DNA of 16,923 nt from Actinomycetota bacterium (lineage in GTDB: Bacteria > Actinomycetota > Thermoleophilia > Solirubrobacterales > Solirubrobacteraceae): positions 1-16,923 of the forward strand of contig CAJCIJ010000138.1 in the NCBI GenBank assembly GCA_903970315.1, written 5' to 3'. This document shows, piece by piece, positions 6,043-13,975 of the stretch. Every line of letters begins with the position of its first letter. Position 1 is the stretch's first letter. The notes under the pieces are model-generated. The model had not been told where the DNA came from, searched no databases, and worked only from the letters and a program-made list of their open reading frames with translations. A program made the translations under genes and the position numbers.

Positions 6043-6802
6043 GGCCGTGAGCACGGTCTACGCGATTACCAACCAGAAGGGCGGCGTAGGCAAGACGACC
6101 ACTGCGGTGAACGTTTGCGCGTGCGTAGCCCGTGCCGGCCACGCGACCTTGCTCGTCGATGCCGACCCGCAGGCCAATGCCACGGTGGGACTGGGCGTCT
6201 CACGACTACACGCACCCGGGCTCTACGAGGTGCTGGGCGGTAACGCCTCGATGGCCGAGGCGACCGTGCAGACGTCGGTTCCCGGCCTGTCACTCGTGCC
6301 GTCGGGGGCAGGCCTGGCGGCGGCCAGCATCGAGCTGCCCCGGAGGTTCGGGTTCGAGCGATGTCTACAGGAGGCGCTGGCGCCGGTGCTTGACTCCTAC
6401 AGCTACATAGTGCTCGACTGCCCGCCCTCCCTGGGGCCGCTCACAATCAATGCTCTGGTGGCGGCGCAGCGGGTTATCGTCCCGGTCCAGAGCGAGTATT
6501 TTGCCCTGGAGGGACTTGCCAGTCTGCTGGAGACCCTCGGCTTGGTCCAGCGCGAGCTCAACCCCGGCCTGACTATTGCGGGCATGTTGTTGACCATGCA
6601 CGACGGACGGACGCACCTTGGCCGTGACGTTGAGAGTGAGGTTCGCAGACACTTCCCCGAGCTGGTGTTCGACACGGTGATCCCGCGCAACGTGCGCGTG
6701 GGCGAGGCGCCCAGTCACGGTCTGCCGGTGGTCGAGCACGACCCGGCGTGCGCCGGCGCGACCGCATATTCGGATCTGGCAAAGGAGCTTGTCGCCCGAT
6801 GA
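6038..6802 (+). CDS. parA: Chromosome-partitioning ATPase ParA (Soj)
   Basis: This 254-residue Walker-type ATPase binds nucleoid DNA as an ATP dimer and, stimulated by ParB-parS, segregates origins. The deviant Walker A with signature lysine, KGGVGKTT, is at residues 14-21. The switch I DADPQANAT is at 41-49 and Walker B, YIVLDCPPSLGPLT, is at 123-136. It is short, with no N-terminal HTH, so it is the chromosomal (type Ib-like) rather than the plasmid type Ia form. The start is GTG 6038 or GTG 6047 (MSTVYAITNQKGG); the latter matches common homologue N-termini, and neither has a clear Shine-Dalgarno. The ParB ATG follows 61 bases after the stop, although the parB frame is open back into parA. 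Confidence 0.94.
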   Translation: MTAVSTVYAITNQKGGVGKTTTAVNVCACVARAGHATLLVDADPQANATVGLGVSRLHAPGLYEVLGGNASMAEATVQTSVPGLSLVPSGAGLAAASIELPRRFGFERCLQEALAPVLDSYSYIVLDCPPSLGPLTINALVAAQRVIVPVQSEYFALEGLASLLETLGLVQRELNPGLTIAGMLLTMHDGRTHLGRDVESEVRRHFPELVFDTVIPRNVRVGEAPSHGLPVVEHDPACAGATAYSDLAKELVAR

Positions 6803-6863
6803 CCCACTGGGCTCGCGGATGGGTAACGCCCCGGGCGTGGCGCCGGCCGGAAGCTGGGTGCAG

Positions 6864-7799
6864 ATGAGCACTCCCAAGCCGGGAATCGGCCGCGGCCTGG
6901 CAGCGATCCTGGCGGCTTCTGACCAGCGTGCCTCCGAGGGCGTGCGGGAGCTGCCCGTTGCGCTGATCTCTCCCAATCCGCGCCAGCCGCGCCGCTCTTT
7001 CGACGACGAGGCGCTCCAGGCACTGGCGGGCTCGGTTGGGGAGCAGGGCATCCTCCAGCCGGTATTGGTGCGCCCTGTGGCGGGACGTTACGAGTTGATC
7101 GCCGGCGAGCGGCGCTGGCGCGCTGCCCAGCTGGCGGGAGTGGAGCAGATTCCCGCCCTTGTGCGGACCACCGGGGACGCCGAGTCGCTCGAGCTCGCGC
7201 TGGTCGAGAACATGGCCCGCGAGGACCTCAGCCCGGTCGAGGAGGCGCGAGCGTGCGCCGCGCTGGCCGAGGAGTTCGGCCTCACCAGGGAGCAGATCGG
7301 CAAGCGGGTGGGCCGCAGCCGTGTCGCGATCTCCAATCTGTTGCGCCTGCTTGAGCTGCCCGACGACGTGCTGGATCTCCTGGAGAGCGGCGCGCTGACC
7401 GAAGGTCACGGCAAGGCGTTGCTGATGGCCGAGGACCACGCCTCCCGCCGTCGTCTGGCACGCCAGGCCACCCGAGCCGGTTGGTCGGTCCGGGCCACCG
7501 AAGAGCGAGCACGTGAGGCCAACCGATTGCGCCATGGACCGCAACCCGCCGGTCTGGCGTCCGCGGGCCAAGAGCGCGGCGGTGGCGCCGGCCCGCACCC
7601 GACCGGTTCGCTGGACCGCAACCGGGCAGAGGTAGATGCTAACGCTCAGGCGATCGCTGAGACGTTGGAAGCCGCGCTGGGCGCCGAGGTCAAGGTCCGT
7701 TTCGATGCTGCTGCCGGTTACCGCGCCGAGATGACGTTCGGCTCGCCCGATGAGGCCGTCGCGCTGGCGCAGCGCCTGCGGCCCCGCTCGGTCGCATAG
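6864..7799 (+). CDS. parB: Chromosome-partitioning protein ParB (Spo0J)
   Basis: This 311-residue protein begins MSTPKPGIGRGLAAIL, a typical chromosomal ParB N-terminus that interacts with ParA. The ATG at 6864 has GGAAG ten bases upstream; the frame extends further but lacks family similarity there. The CTP-binding/nuclease-like N domain (~30-100) contains ISPNPRQPRRSFDD and the GERRWRA motif (81-87). ENMAREDLSPVEEA follows (115-128), then a helix-turn-helix, LTREQIGKRVGRSRVAISN (~140-158), that reads parS. The variable linker (~205-255) leads to a C-terminal dimerisation domain ending LAQRLRPRSVA. ParB loads as a CTP-dependent clamp at parS and recruits SMC. The likely target is the palindrome at 5262-5277. 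It ends the origin-linked cluster, 41 bases before tRNA-Ile. Confidence 0.95.
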   Translation: MSTPKPGIGRGLAAILAASDQRASEGVRELPVALISPNPRQPRRSFDDEALQALAGSVGEQGILQPVLVRPVAGRYELIAGERRWRAAQLAGVEQIPALVRTTGDAESLELALVENMAREDLSPVEEARACAALAEEFGLTREQIGKRVGRSRVAISNLLRLLELPDDVLDLLESGALTEGHGKALLMAEDHASRRRLARQATRAGWSVRATEERAREANRLRHGPQPAGLASAGQERGGGAGPHPTGSLDRNRAEVDANAQAIAETLEAALGAEVKVRFDAAAGYRAEMTFGSPDEAVALAQRLRPRSVA

Positions 7800-7840
7800 G
7801 GCACCGTCGGCGAACAGGCCGAAGCTACACTCTCGGGCGC

Positions 7841-7914
<74 letters not shown>

Positions 7915-7943
7915 TCCTCGGTTGCCCGCTGGTAGGGTCCACC

Positions 7944-7976
7944 GCACCGCGCCGGGGATACTCGCCGGCCCGGTGC
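7944..7976. terminator. Strong GC hairpin after tRNA-Ile, terminator-like
   Basis: GCACCG-C-GCCGG (7944-7955) pairs with CCGGC-C-CGGTGC (7965-7976) as an 11-pair stem with one C-C mismatch and a nine-base loop. It lies 30 bases past the tRNA and 11 bases before the ATG at 7987. There is no T tract, so it would be an atypical terminator for the parB/tRNA transcripts, or a 5' UTR element of the next gene if transcription reads through. Confidence 0.4.
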
Positions 7977-7986
7977 GCAAGCCGCC

Positions 7987-8655
7987 ATGCCAGAACCCGT
8001 GACCCCGCCTTTCCGCTACCCGTCTTTACTTGCCGCACTGGCCGGCGCGCTGTTGATCGCGGGCGCTCCGGCAGCCGCTTTGGCAGCCGCTGCCGGACCA
8101 GTTGCGGGTACGGCCTCCAAGCGCGTCGGCAAGACCACACACAAGCGCCGCGTGGCACATCGGCATCGTGCGACGGGCCCGTCGCTGTCTGTGATCGGCT
8201 TCGGTGTGGACCGCCTGTTCGTCGCCGCCGGCACCAAGGTCACCTCCAAGTCCAAGTGCGCGCAGATCGTCGGGGCGGCAACCGCGCAACAGCCGGGCCC
8301 CGCCCAGACGATCTACCTCGTGGCCTACGTCCGCGCCACCCACATACCGGCGGCAACCGCGGTAGAGATCCAGGACGCGCTGCCGGAACCCGAGTCCTCG
8401 CTTGACGAGGCGGCATTGACGCCGCGAGGCACGTGGACGCCCGCCTTTGTAGCCGGCAGCCTGACAGCCGGCGGCCCGTCGGCCAAGACCAAACACGTCT
8501 TTCGCACGCTCATCGAGGCCACCGCCGAGGAATCCGGGGCCACCCAGGGCCCCACAGCCGCGGAATTCAACGGCACTTACAGCTACACGGCGTCAGCGCA
8601 GGTCGGCACTCACACGCTGAAGTCGACCGCCCGGGTCGTCATCAGCTGTCCCTAG
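7987..8655 (+). CDS. Secreted hypothetical protein
   Basis: I do not recognise a family for this 222-residue protein. An N-terminal signal peptide is clear: a short polar start, then the hydrophobic stretch SLLAALAGALLIAGAPAAALA at about residues 13-33, with likely cleavage in the Ala-rich AAAAGPVA region. There is no lipobox cysteine, so secretion or loose envelope association is more likely than lipoprotein anchoring. A basic segment (~44-62, Lys/Arg/His-rich) leads into a domain of mainly beta-type sequence ending TYSYTASAQVGTHTLKSTA and VVISCP. Only two cysteines remain after the signal, C91 and C221, bracketing the domain and so possibly disulphide-linked. No Shine-Dalgarno precedes the ATG, and the hairpin at 7944-7976 lies immediately upstream. 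It is convergent with the MerR gene, eight bases apart. Confidence 0.75.
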   Translation: MPEPVTPPFRYPSLLAALAGALLIAGAPAAALAAAAGPVAGTASKRVGKTTHKRRVAHRHRATGPSLSVIGFGVDRLFVAAGTKVTSKSKCAQIVGAATAQQPGPAQTIYLVAYVRATHIPAATAVEIQDALPEPESSLDEAALTPRGTWTPAFVAGSLTAGGPSAKTKHVFRTLIEATAEESGATQGPTAAEFNGTYSYTASAQVGTHTLKSTARVVISCP

Positions 8656-8663
8656 CGCCTGTC

Positions 8664-9554
8664 CTAGCCTGACGGCTGCGCCGGCGCCTGCCGTGCGCGA
8701 GCGGCCACCTGCGACCGCTTGACCTGGTCGTCGAGCAGCTTCGCCGACGTCGCCTCGAACTCCTCGGCGATACAGAGATGAAACATGGCAAGTAGCACCT
8801 CCGGGGCGATGGCACGCAGCGTCCCGATGGTCGCCAGCATCTCGTCCCAGCGCTCCTCCGGCTGGCCTTCGGCGGCGAAGGGCTCCCAGAGCTCATCGGT
8901 GTAGAGCTTCAGAAACCTACGCGCAATCGACTTGCAGTCACGGCGGAGCCGCTCGGCGAGCACCAGAGTCGCCGACGGAGGGATTCCCAGCGCGACCACT
9001 TCTTCGTAAGCCTTGACGAGGGCCGGGCTGGCACGCTCGAACCGGTCACCGCCCAGAGGGATCAGCAGTCCCAGCTTGCGCACGAGCTCAAGGTCCGACG
9101 CGCTGAGCTCTCGGCGCTGAGTTCGGATGTCCTCCCCGGTGACCACATCGGAGCTCTCGTGGTCGGCGGGGTCCATCAGCGCGTTGCGGAGTCCAAGCAT
9201 CCGGGTGGCTGACCCGTTGGAGGCGTCGAGCATGCGCTTGATCGTGGCCAGGTTGAACCCGTCGGCCTGTAGGTCGGCTATCAGCCGCAGTCGCGCCACG
9301 TGGTCGGCGGTGTAGTAACCAACGCGCTTGCGGACCTCCGGTGGCGGCAGCAGGCCCCTGGAGTGGTGGTGCCGGATGTTGCGCACAGACATCCCCACGG
9401 CCAGCGCAAGCTGCTCGACGGTCAGGTCTGCTGTCGGTCCCGGCGCCCCGGTTCGCCTCGGCGTGGAACTCGCCCTGGCCGTGGCTTCGGTCGCGCCGCC
9501 TTGGGACCCATTGCGGGAGCCCACTCGGGCGCCGGATGGGCCATCTGTCGGCAT
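8664..9554 (-). CDS. MerR-family transcriptional regulator
   Basis: This 296-residue protein has a low-complexity, probably disordered N-terminal extension of about 40 residues (Gly/Ala/Thr/Arg-rich). A MerR winged helix-turn-helix follows: LTVEQLALAVGMSVRNIRHH (~44-63), the wing GLLPPPEVRKRVGYYT (~67-82), and VARLRLIADLQADGFNLATI (~86-105). The C-terminal ~180 residues are mostly helical and replace the short coiled coil of metal sensors. No cysteine cluster for metal or redox sensing is present, so the effector is probably organic, perhaps a lipid or acyl-CoA given its neighbours (inference). MerR proteins act between over-spaced -35 and -10 elements to underwind promoters. It is divergent from the reductase-desaturase pair and convergent with the secreted-protein gene. 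Confidence 0.88.
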   Translation of the reverse strand: MPTDGPSGARVGSRNGSQGGATEATARASSTPRRTGAPGPTADLTVEQLALAVGMSVRNIRHHHSRGLLPPPEVRKRVGYYTADHVARLRLIADLQADGFNLATIKRMLDASNGSATRMLGLRNALMDPADHESSDVVTGEDIRTQRRELSASDLELVRKLGLLIPLGGDRFERASPALVKAYEEVVALGIPPSATLVLAERLRRDCKSIARRFLKLYTDELWEPFAAEGQPEERWDEMLATIGTLRAIAPEVLLAMFHLCIAEEFEATSAKLLDDQVKRSQVAARARQAPAQPSG

Positions 9555-9587
9555 GACTCATGGTACCAACGCCATGGGCGCCATCTT

Positions 9588-9641
9588 TATAGCGACCCTA
9601 GCTATGGATGCTATATTTATGGTGACCTAAATTGGAGTCAA
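9588..9641 (-). promoter_or_regulatory. AT-rich promoter/operator region of the divergent MerR gene
   Basis: On the minus strand TTGACT (9641-9636) is a good -35. It is followed by AT-rich sequence with TATAGC at 9615-9610, a spacing of 20, which is long in the manner of MerR-activated promoters. AATATA at 9617-9612 (spacing 18) is an alternative -10. The odd-length palindrome GGTGACC (9621-9627) lies in the spacer, and ATAGC/GCTAT (9589-9593, 9601-9605) form a further dyad. This is the most AT-rich stretch of the right half. Autoregulation by the MerR protein, and control of the reductase gene in the other direction, are plausible but inferred. Confidence 0.4.
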
Positions 9642-9700
9642 GGTGTCGCGGGGATTTGTGAAGCGCAATAGACGGGTTATCCGTGCTTGAAAGCGGCGCT

Positions 9701-9732
9701 GACGCCTGGGCACCGGCTGGCACCCAGGCGTC
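9701..9732. repeat. Perfect 10-bp hairpin upstream of the reductase start
   Basis: GACGCCTGGG (9701-9710) and CCCAGGCGTC (9723-9732) pair perfectly around a 12-base loop. It lies in the leader between the AT-rich promoter region and the preferred GTG start at 9788. No T tract follows, so it is not a standard terminator. It could be an mRNA leader structure or a regulator-binding dyad. If the upstream GTG (9683) were used it would instead be coding, which I find less likely. Confidence 0.5.
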
Positions 9733-9787
9733 GCCGAGACTCCTGTTCCCGCTCTCCTTGCCATGTGCTGACTCCGAGGTATCGGGT

Positions 9788-10789
9788 GTGGGCCTGCTTA
9801 CCCCTCTGTGGGCCATGGGCGACACGCGAGGTCGCGTCGTGCGAATACGACGCGAGACCGCCGACGCGGTGACCGTTGTGATTCAGCCGCAGACGCCGTG
9901 GCAGGGGCACAGCCCGGGGCAGTACCTGAGGCTGGGCGTCGAGCTTGAAGGCACGTGTCACTGGCGCGCCTACTCGCTCACCTCCGCTCCAGGACGCCAG
10001 GACGGCTGTATCTCGGTCACGCCGCGACGCGTGGAGGGAGGCAGGGTCTCGCCCTATCTGTGCGACGGTCTGAGCCCGGGTGCGACCGTGCGACTGGGCG
10101 GTGTCGAAGGTGGCTTTACGCTGCCCCGGCGGCCGCCAAAACGAGCGCTTTTCATCACCGCGGGCAGCGGCATCACGCCGGTTATGAGCATGCTGCGAAC
10201 GCTGGCCGCCGCGCGCCGGCTGACCGACGTCGTGCATATCCACTGCGAGCGTTTGGCCACGCGAGCGATGTTCGCCGCAGAGCTGCGCGTGTTCGCAGCG
10301 GCACATAGCGGCTACCGTCTCTACTCCCGCGCGACAGCGACCGACGGCAGACTCAACGGGGCGGAGCTGGACCGCCTGTGCGCCGATTGGCGCCGACGCG
10401 AGACGTTTGTCTCGGCGCCGGCGGGCCTTCGCGAATCGATTGAGGCGCGCTTCCGCGCCGACGGCGACCCCAGGCGTCTGCACACCGAGAGCTTTCAGGC
10501 CGGCGGGCATGGTCGCGGCGCCAAGCGCGGCCGTGGCGGCACGATCCATCTACGAAACAGTGGCGTGCAGGCGTCAAGTGACGGTTCGGAGGCAATCCTC
10601 CAGGCCGCTGAGCAGGCCGGGGTGCAGATACCCCACGGCTGCCGACTGGGCATTTGCCGCAGTTGCGTGTGCCGGCTGCGTGCAGGCCGCGTGCGGGATC
10701 TGCGCACGGGCCGCGTCCACGGTCATCCCGGCGAGTACCTGCGGGCGTGCATCAACGCACCAGAGGGTGCAATCGAGCTTGACCTCTGA
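9788..10789 (+). CDS. Ferredoxin reductase with C-terminal plant-type [2Fe-2S] ferredoxin domain (desaturase electron donor)
   Basis: This 333-residue NAD(P)H:flavin:[2Fe-2S] electron-transfer protein is of the Rv3230c type, which donates electrons to a membrane desaturase. The FAD-binding motif RAYSLTS is at residues 60-66. The NAD-binding FITAGSGITPVMSM is at ~122-135. The C-terminal ferredoxin domain carries cluster ligands C285, C290, C293 and C321 (CX4CX2CX27C) in PHGCRLGICRSC and YLRACINAP. I prefer the GTG at 9788, which has GAGG eight bases upstream and begins MGLLTPLWAMGDTRG. The frame is open to a GTG at 9683 (368 residues), but that stretch is dominated by a perfect hairpin. Its stop overlaps the desaturase ATG by one base (TGATG), making translational coupling and a shared job very likely. 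Confidence 0.9.
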   Translation: MGLLTPLWAMGDTRGRVVRIRRETADAVTVVIQPQTPWQGHSPGQYLRLGVELEGTCHWRAYSLTSAPGRQDGCISVTPRRVEGGRVSPYLCDGLSPGATVRLGGVEGGFTLPRRPPKRALFITAGSGITPVMSMLRTLAAARRLTDVVHIHCERLATRAMFAAELRVFAAAHSGYRLYSRATATDGRLNGAELDRLCADWRRRETFVSAPAGLRESIEARFRADGDPRRLHTESFQAGGHGRGAKRGRGGTIHLRNSGVQASSDGSEAILQAAEQAGVQIPHGCRLGICRSCVCRLRAGRVRDLRTGRVHGHPGEYLRACINAPEGAIELDL

Positions 10790-11931
10790 TGGCGGTTAGC
10801 GCACCGGTTTCCGAGGGCCCGCTCGCGCGCCTGGACGCCACCCAGCTTGGGTACCTGAGCCGCGACCTGGACGCGATCCGCAACGACGTCACCGCACGTC
10901 TGGGCGCCGGTGACGCGCGCTATATCCGCTCGGTGATTCGCCGCCAGCGCCAGCTGGTCCTGGTCTCTCGTGCACTGCTGCTGGGCTCGCGCCACAAGCC
11001 TTTGTGGTTGGCGGGAACGGCGGCGCTGTCGGTGGCAAAGATCCTCGAGAACCTGGAGATCGGCCACAACGTCATGCACGGCCAGTGGGACTGGATGAAC
11101 GATCCGGACATCAACTCGCGCAGCTGGGATTGGGACAACGCATCGCCGGCTGCGTCCTGGCGCCACGCCCACAACTACGTGCACCACATGCACAGCAACA
11201 TCCGCGGCAAGGATCGCGATCTCGGCTACACGCTGCTGCGGATCGACCCCGAGCAGGAGTGGCACCCCGTGTACCTGTTTCAGCCCCTGTACAACCTGCT
11301 GCTGATGGCCTTTTTCGAGTGGGGCGTTGCACTGTATGACCTCAATACCCCCGCGATGCTCGCCGGCGACAAACCGCGCGAGCAGTATTTGGGAGAGTTG
11401 AAGGGGATCGCCACCAAGGCGCGCAAACAGATCATCAAGGATTACGTTGCCTTTCCGCTGCTGTCCGGCCGTCGCTCTTGGCGGTCGACTCTGGCGGCGA
11501 ACTTCACGGCAAACGTGATCCGCAACGCCTGGGCGCACTCGATCATTGTCTGCGGCCATTTCCCCGACCAGACCTACACGTTCAGTGAGGCCGAGGCCGC
11601 GAACGAGAGCCCCGGCGGGTGGTACCTGCGGCAGCTGCTCGGCGCCGCGAACGTCGAAGGCAGCCCGATCTTCCACATGCTCGCGGGGAATCTGTCGTTC
11701 CAAGTCGAGCACCACCTCTTCCCGGACATGCCGTCAAGCCGCTACCGCGAGATAGCCCCGCGCGTGCGCGAGGTGTTCAGCCGCTACGGACTGCCCTACA
11801 ACACGGGCCCCTTCGGTAGCCAGCTGGCGATGGTGCACCGTTCGATTCTGCGCCTTGCCTTTCCCGGCGGGCAACCACGGCCCAAAGGCGGCAGCGGCCG
11901 CCGGCGGTTGGCGGCGCGTTTCAGGCGGTGA
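10789..11931 (+). CDS. Membrane fatty-acid/acyl-lipid desaturase (DesA3-like)
   Basis: This 380-residue integral-membrane di-iron desaturase has the three histidine boxes of the FADS family: GHNVMH (H93, H97), HNYVHH (H128, H132, H133) and QVEHH (Q305, H308, H309). Hydrophobic stretches around 58-90 and 160-185, and a weaker one near 245-255, are consistent with the membrane topology. The enzyme should introduce a double bond, probably delta-9, into acyl-CoA or lipid-bound acyl chains using O2 and electrons from the preceding reductase. Regiospecificity cannot be read from sequence. The closest characterised analogue in context is mycobacterial DesA3 paired with Rv3230c. The start is the ATG in the reductase stop. 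It ends convergently with the FtsH-like gene, overlapping it by 11 bases; the C-terminus is basic. Confidence 0.93.
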   Translation: MAVSAPVSEGPLARLDATQLGYLSRDLDAIRNDVTARLGAGDARYIRSVIRRQRQLVLVSRALLLGSRHKPLWLAGTAALSVAKILENLEIGHNVMHGQWDWMNDPDINSRSWDWDNASPAASWRHAHNYVHHMHSNIRGKDRDLGYTLLRIDPEQEWHPVYLFQPLYNLLLMAFFEWGVALYDLNTPAMLAGDKPREQYLGELKGIATKARKQIIKDYVAFPLLSGRRSWRSTLAANFTANVIRNAWAHSIIVCGHFPDQTYTFSEAEAANESPGGWYLRQLLGAANVEGSPIFHMLAGNLSFQVEHHLFPDMPSSRYREIAPRVREVFSRYGLPYNTGPFGSQLAMVHRSILRLAFPGGQPRPKGGSGRRRLAARFRR

Positions 11932-13846
11932 GTGCGGCGGTGGGCGAGGCGCACTGCCTGTAGGCAGCGGCGATCTCCTCGATGTCGTCGCGCTCCAGCG
12001 TCTCGTCCTCGAGCAGCCGTTCGGCGATCATGTCAAGCAGCGGACGGTGCTCGACCAGCAGCTCCCACACGGCCTCCATGTTGGTGTCCAGCAGCTTGGC
12101 CTGCTCCTGCTCGCGCTCGTAGCGGAAGGTCTCGCTCAGCGGCTGGTCAGGGGTGGCTGCCAACAGTTGCCTACCCATGCCAAAGCGGTTGAGCATCTCC
12201 CGGGTGAGCATCGAGGCGCGTTGCAGGTCGTCGGTGGCGCCAGTGCATACGCTGCCGATCACCAGGGTCTCGGCGGCGCGGCCGGCGAGACGGACCTGAA
12301 GAGCCGCGATCAGGTCCTCCTTGGACTGCAGGTAACGATCCTCATCGGGGATGTGCAGCGTGAATCCCAGCGCGCCACCATGGGAGACGATCGTGACCTT
12401 GGCCGGCGCAGGATAGTTGGGCAGCACGATCGCAGCCGCCGCGTGACCTGCCTCGTGGAAGGCGAGAATGCGCTTCTCGGTTGGGCTGATGACCTTGCGT
12501 GTCTCGTGGCCGACAGCGACGCGGTTGAACGCCTGGGAGAAGTCCGCGGGGGTGATCTCCGCGCGGGAGTCACGCGCGGCAAAGATGGCGGCCTCATTGC
12601 AGAGGTTGGCAAGATCGGCTCCCGACAGCCCGCTGGTGGTCGCCGCTATGCGCGCCAGGCTGACTTCCGGTGACAGGGGCTTGCGGCGGGTGTGCACGCC
12701 GAGGATCTGCTCGCGCCCCGCTCGGTCGGGCACGGCAACGAAAAGACGACGATCAAAGCGCCCAGGCCGCATGAGGGCATCGTCCAGCGCCTCGGGCCGG
12801 TTGGTGGCACCGATGACCACCACCTGATCGTGTTCGGTGAAGCCGTCCATCTCGACCAAAAGCTGGTTGAGCGTCTTGTCATCCTCGCCGTGCAGGTCCA
12901 TGCCACGCTTCTTGCCCGCCGCGTCGATCTCGTCGAGGAAGATGATCGCCGGCGCGCTCTTGCGTGCGGCCGCGAACAGCTTGCGCAGTTTCTTGGCGCC
13001 GACGCCCACGAAGATCTCGTTCAGGCTGGACGCCGAGAGGTAGAAAAAGCGCGCGCCGGTCTGCTTGGCCAGCGCCTTGGCCAGCAGGGTCTTGCCTGTG
13101 CCGGGTGGCCCGGTGAGCAGAAATCCGCGTGGTACGCGGGCTCCCGTTGCTGCAAAGCGCTTGGGGTCGGCGAAGAACTCGGTGACCTCGCGCAGTTCGC
13201 GCTTGGCCTCGTCGCAGCCCGCTATATCCTCCCAGGAGATGTCGCTGACATCGGTGGGCTTGATCCGGCTGCTGCCCACGCGTGGCATCGACCCGCGCAT
13301 TGCGATGATGATGAAGATCAGCACCGTGCCGATCAGCCCCTCGAACATCAGCGGGCCGTAGGTCTGGAGGAACTGGCCAACGGCGGCCAAAAAGCTCTGG
13401 TTGGCGGCGGGTACGCCGCGGGTGACGGCAAGCTGGACGATCTTGGTCTTTTCCGCGGTCAAGAGGTGGGTGCGCGGGTCAAGCTTGCCTGTGACTTCCG
13501 CCACGGACCCGTTGAGCTCACGACCAACCGGGTTGGTCCCGTTTGCCGGGTAGCTCTGAGCCGCGACGTAGGCGGGCCCGGCGCCACCGATCACCGACTG
13601 GCTGAGATCAACCGGGTAGTCGGTGTGTCCCACCCGCAGCGTGAACTTGGTACTTGCTTGGTCGACGCTTGTAAAGACTTCCACGGCCGAGAGCTCCCCC
13701 TTGAGGGTGACCTTGTGGGCTCGCGCCACCGGGATGGCCGCCGTGGCGTCTGTGACCCCGGCACCCGCCAGAAGCGCTGTCGAAAGCAGCAGGCCTGCCG
13801 CTGCAGCCAGCAGTCGAGGGGGGAGTGTTGACTTTGAGCTGTGCAT
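11921..13846 (-). CDS. ftsH: FtsH-like membrane AAA+ zinc metalloprotease, divergent N-terminal domain
   Basis: This 641-residue protein has a signal/TM1 segment (~11-30), an extracytoplasmic region (~35-160), TM2 (~165-183), an AAA+ module and a peptidase domain. Motifs: WEDIAGCDEAKREL (205-218), Walker A GPPGTGKT (246-253), pore loop IFVGVGAKKL (278-287), Walker B IIFLDEID (301-308), second region of homology GATNRPEALDDALMRPGRFD (346-365), zinc site HEAGH (464-468) and a third-ligand aspartate in GATDDLQRAS (~540). All catalytic residues are present, so it should unfold and degrade membrane or cytosolic proteins as a hexamer. The extracytoplasmic domain is atypical, and basic residues replace the usual SRVRDLF after the pore loop, suggesting a paralogue rather than the housekeeping FtsH. 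No Shine-Dalgarno is visible before the ATG. It is divergent from the ATP-grasp operon. Confidence 0.9.
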   Translation of the reverse strand: MHSSKSTLPPRLLAAAAGLLLSTALLAGAGVTDATAAIPVARAHKVTLKGELSAVEVFTSVDQASTKFTLRVGHTDYPVDLSQSVIGGAGPAYVAAQSYPANGTNPVGRELNGSVAEVTGKLDPRTHLLTAEKTKIVQLAVTRGVPAANQSFLAAVGQFLQTYGPLMFEGLIGTVLIFIIIAMRGSMPRVGSSRIKPTDVSDISWEDIAGCDEAKRELREVTEFFADPKRFAATGARVPRGFLLTGPPGTGKTLLAKALAKQTGARFFYLSASSLNEIFVGVGAKKLRKLFAAARKSAPAIIFLDEIDAAGKKRGMDLHGEDDKTLNQLLVEMDGFTEHDQVVVIGATNRPEALDDALMRPGRFDRRLFVAVPDRAGREQILGVHTRRKPLSPEVSLARIAATTSGLSGADLANLCNEAAIFAARDSRAEITPADFSQAFNRVAVGHETRKVISPTEKRILAFHEAGHAAAAIVLPNYPAPAKVTIVSHGGALGFTLHIPDEDRYLQSKEDLIAALQVRLAGRAAETLVIGSVCTGATDDLQRASMLTREMLNRFGMGRQLLAATPDQPLSETFRYEREQEQAKLLDTNMEAVWELLVEHRPLLDMIAERLLEDETLERDDIEEIAAAYRQCASPTAALTA

Positions 13847-13975
13847 GTCAGTGAACGGGTCCGGTGAGTCCTACGCCGGCAGGCGACGATCTAGTCGGCT
13901 CACGCTTCCAACATCCCTGTCCACTGGTCCAGTCAAAGCCGCGCGTCCTTGCGGGCACTGTGCGGCTACCGTTCC

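Noticed and set aside
6573..7598. 341-codon minus-strand frame across the parA-parB junction
   Set aside because: It spans two well-identified genes on the opposite strand and has no motifs of its own.
12692..13831. 379-codon plus-strand open frame opposite the FtsH-like gene
   Set aside because: Antisense to a protein with complete AAA+ and HEAGH motifs; no recognisable domain or ribosome-binding site.
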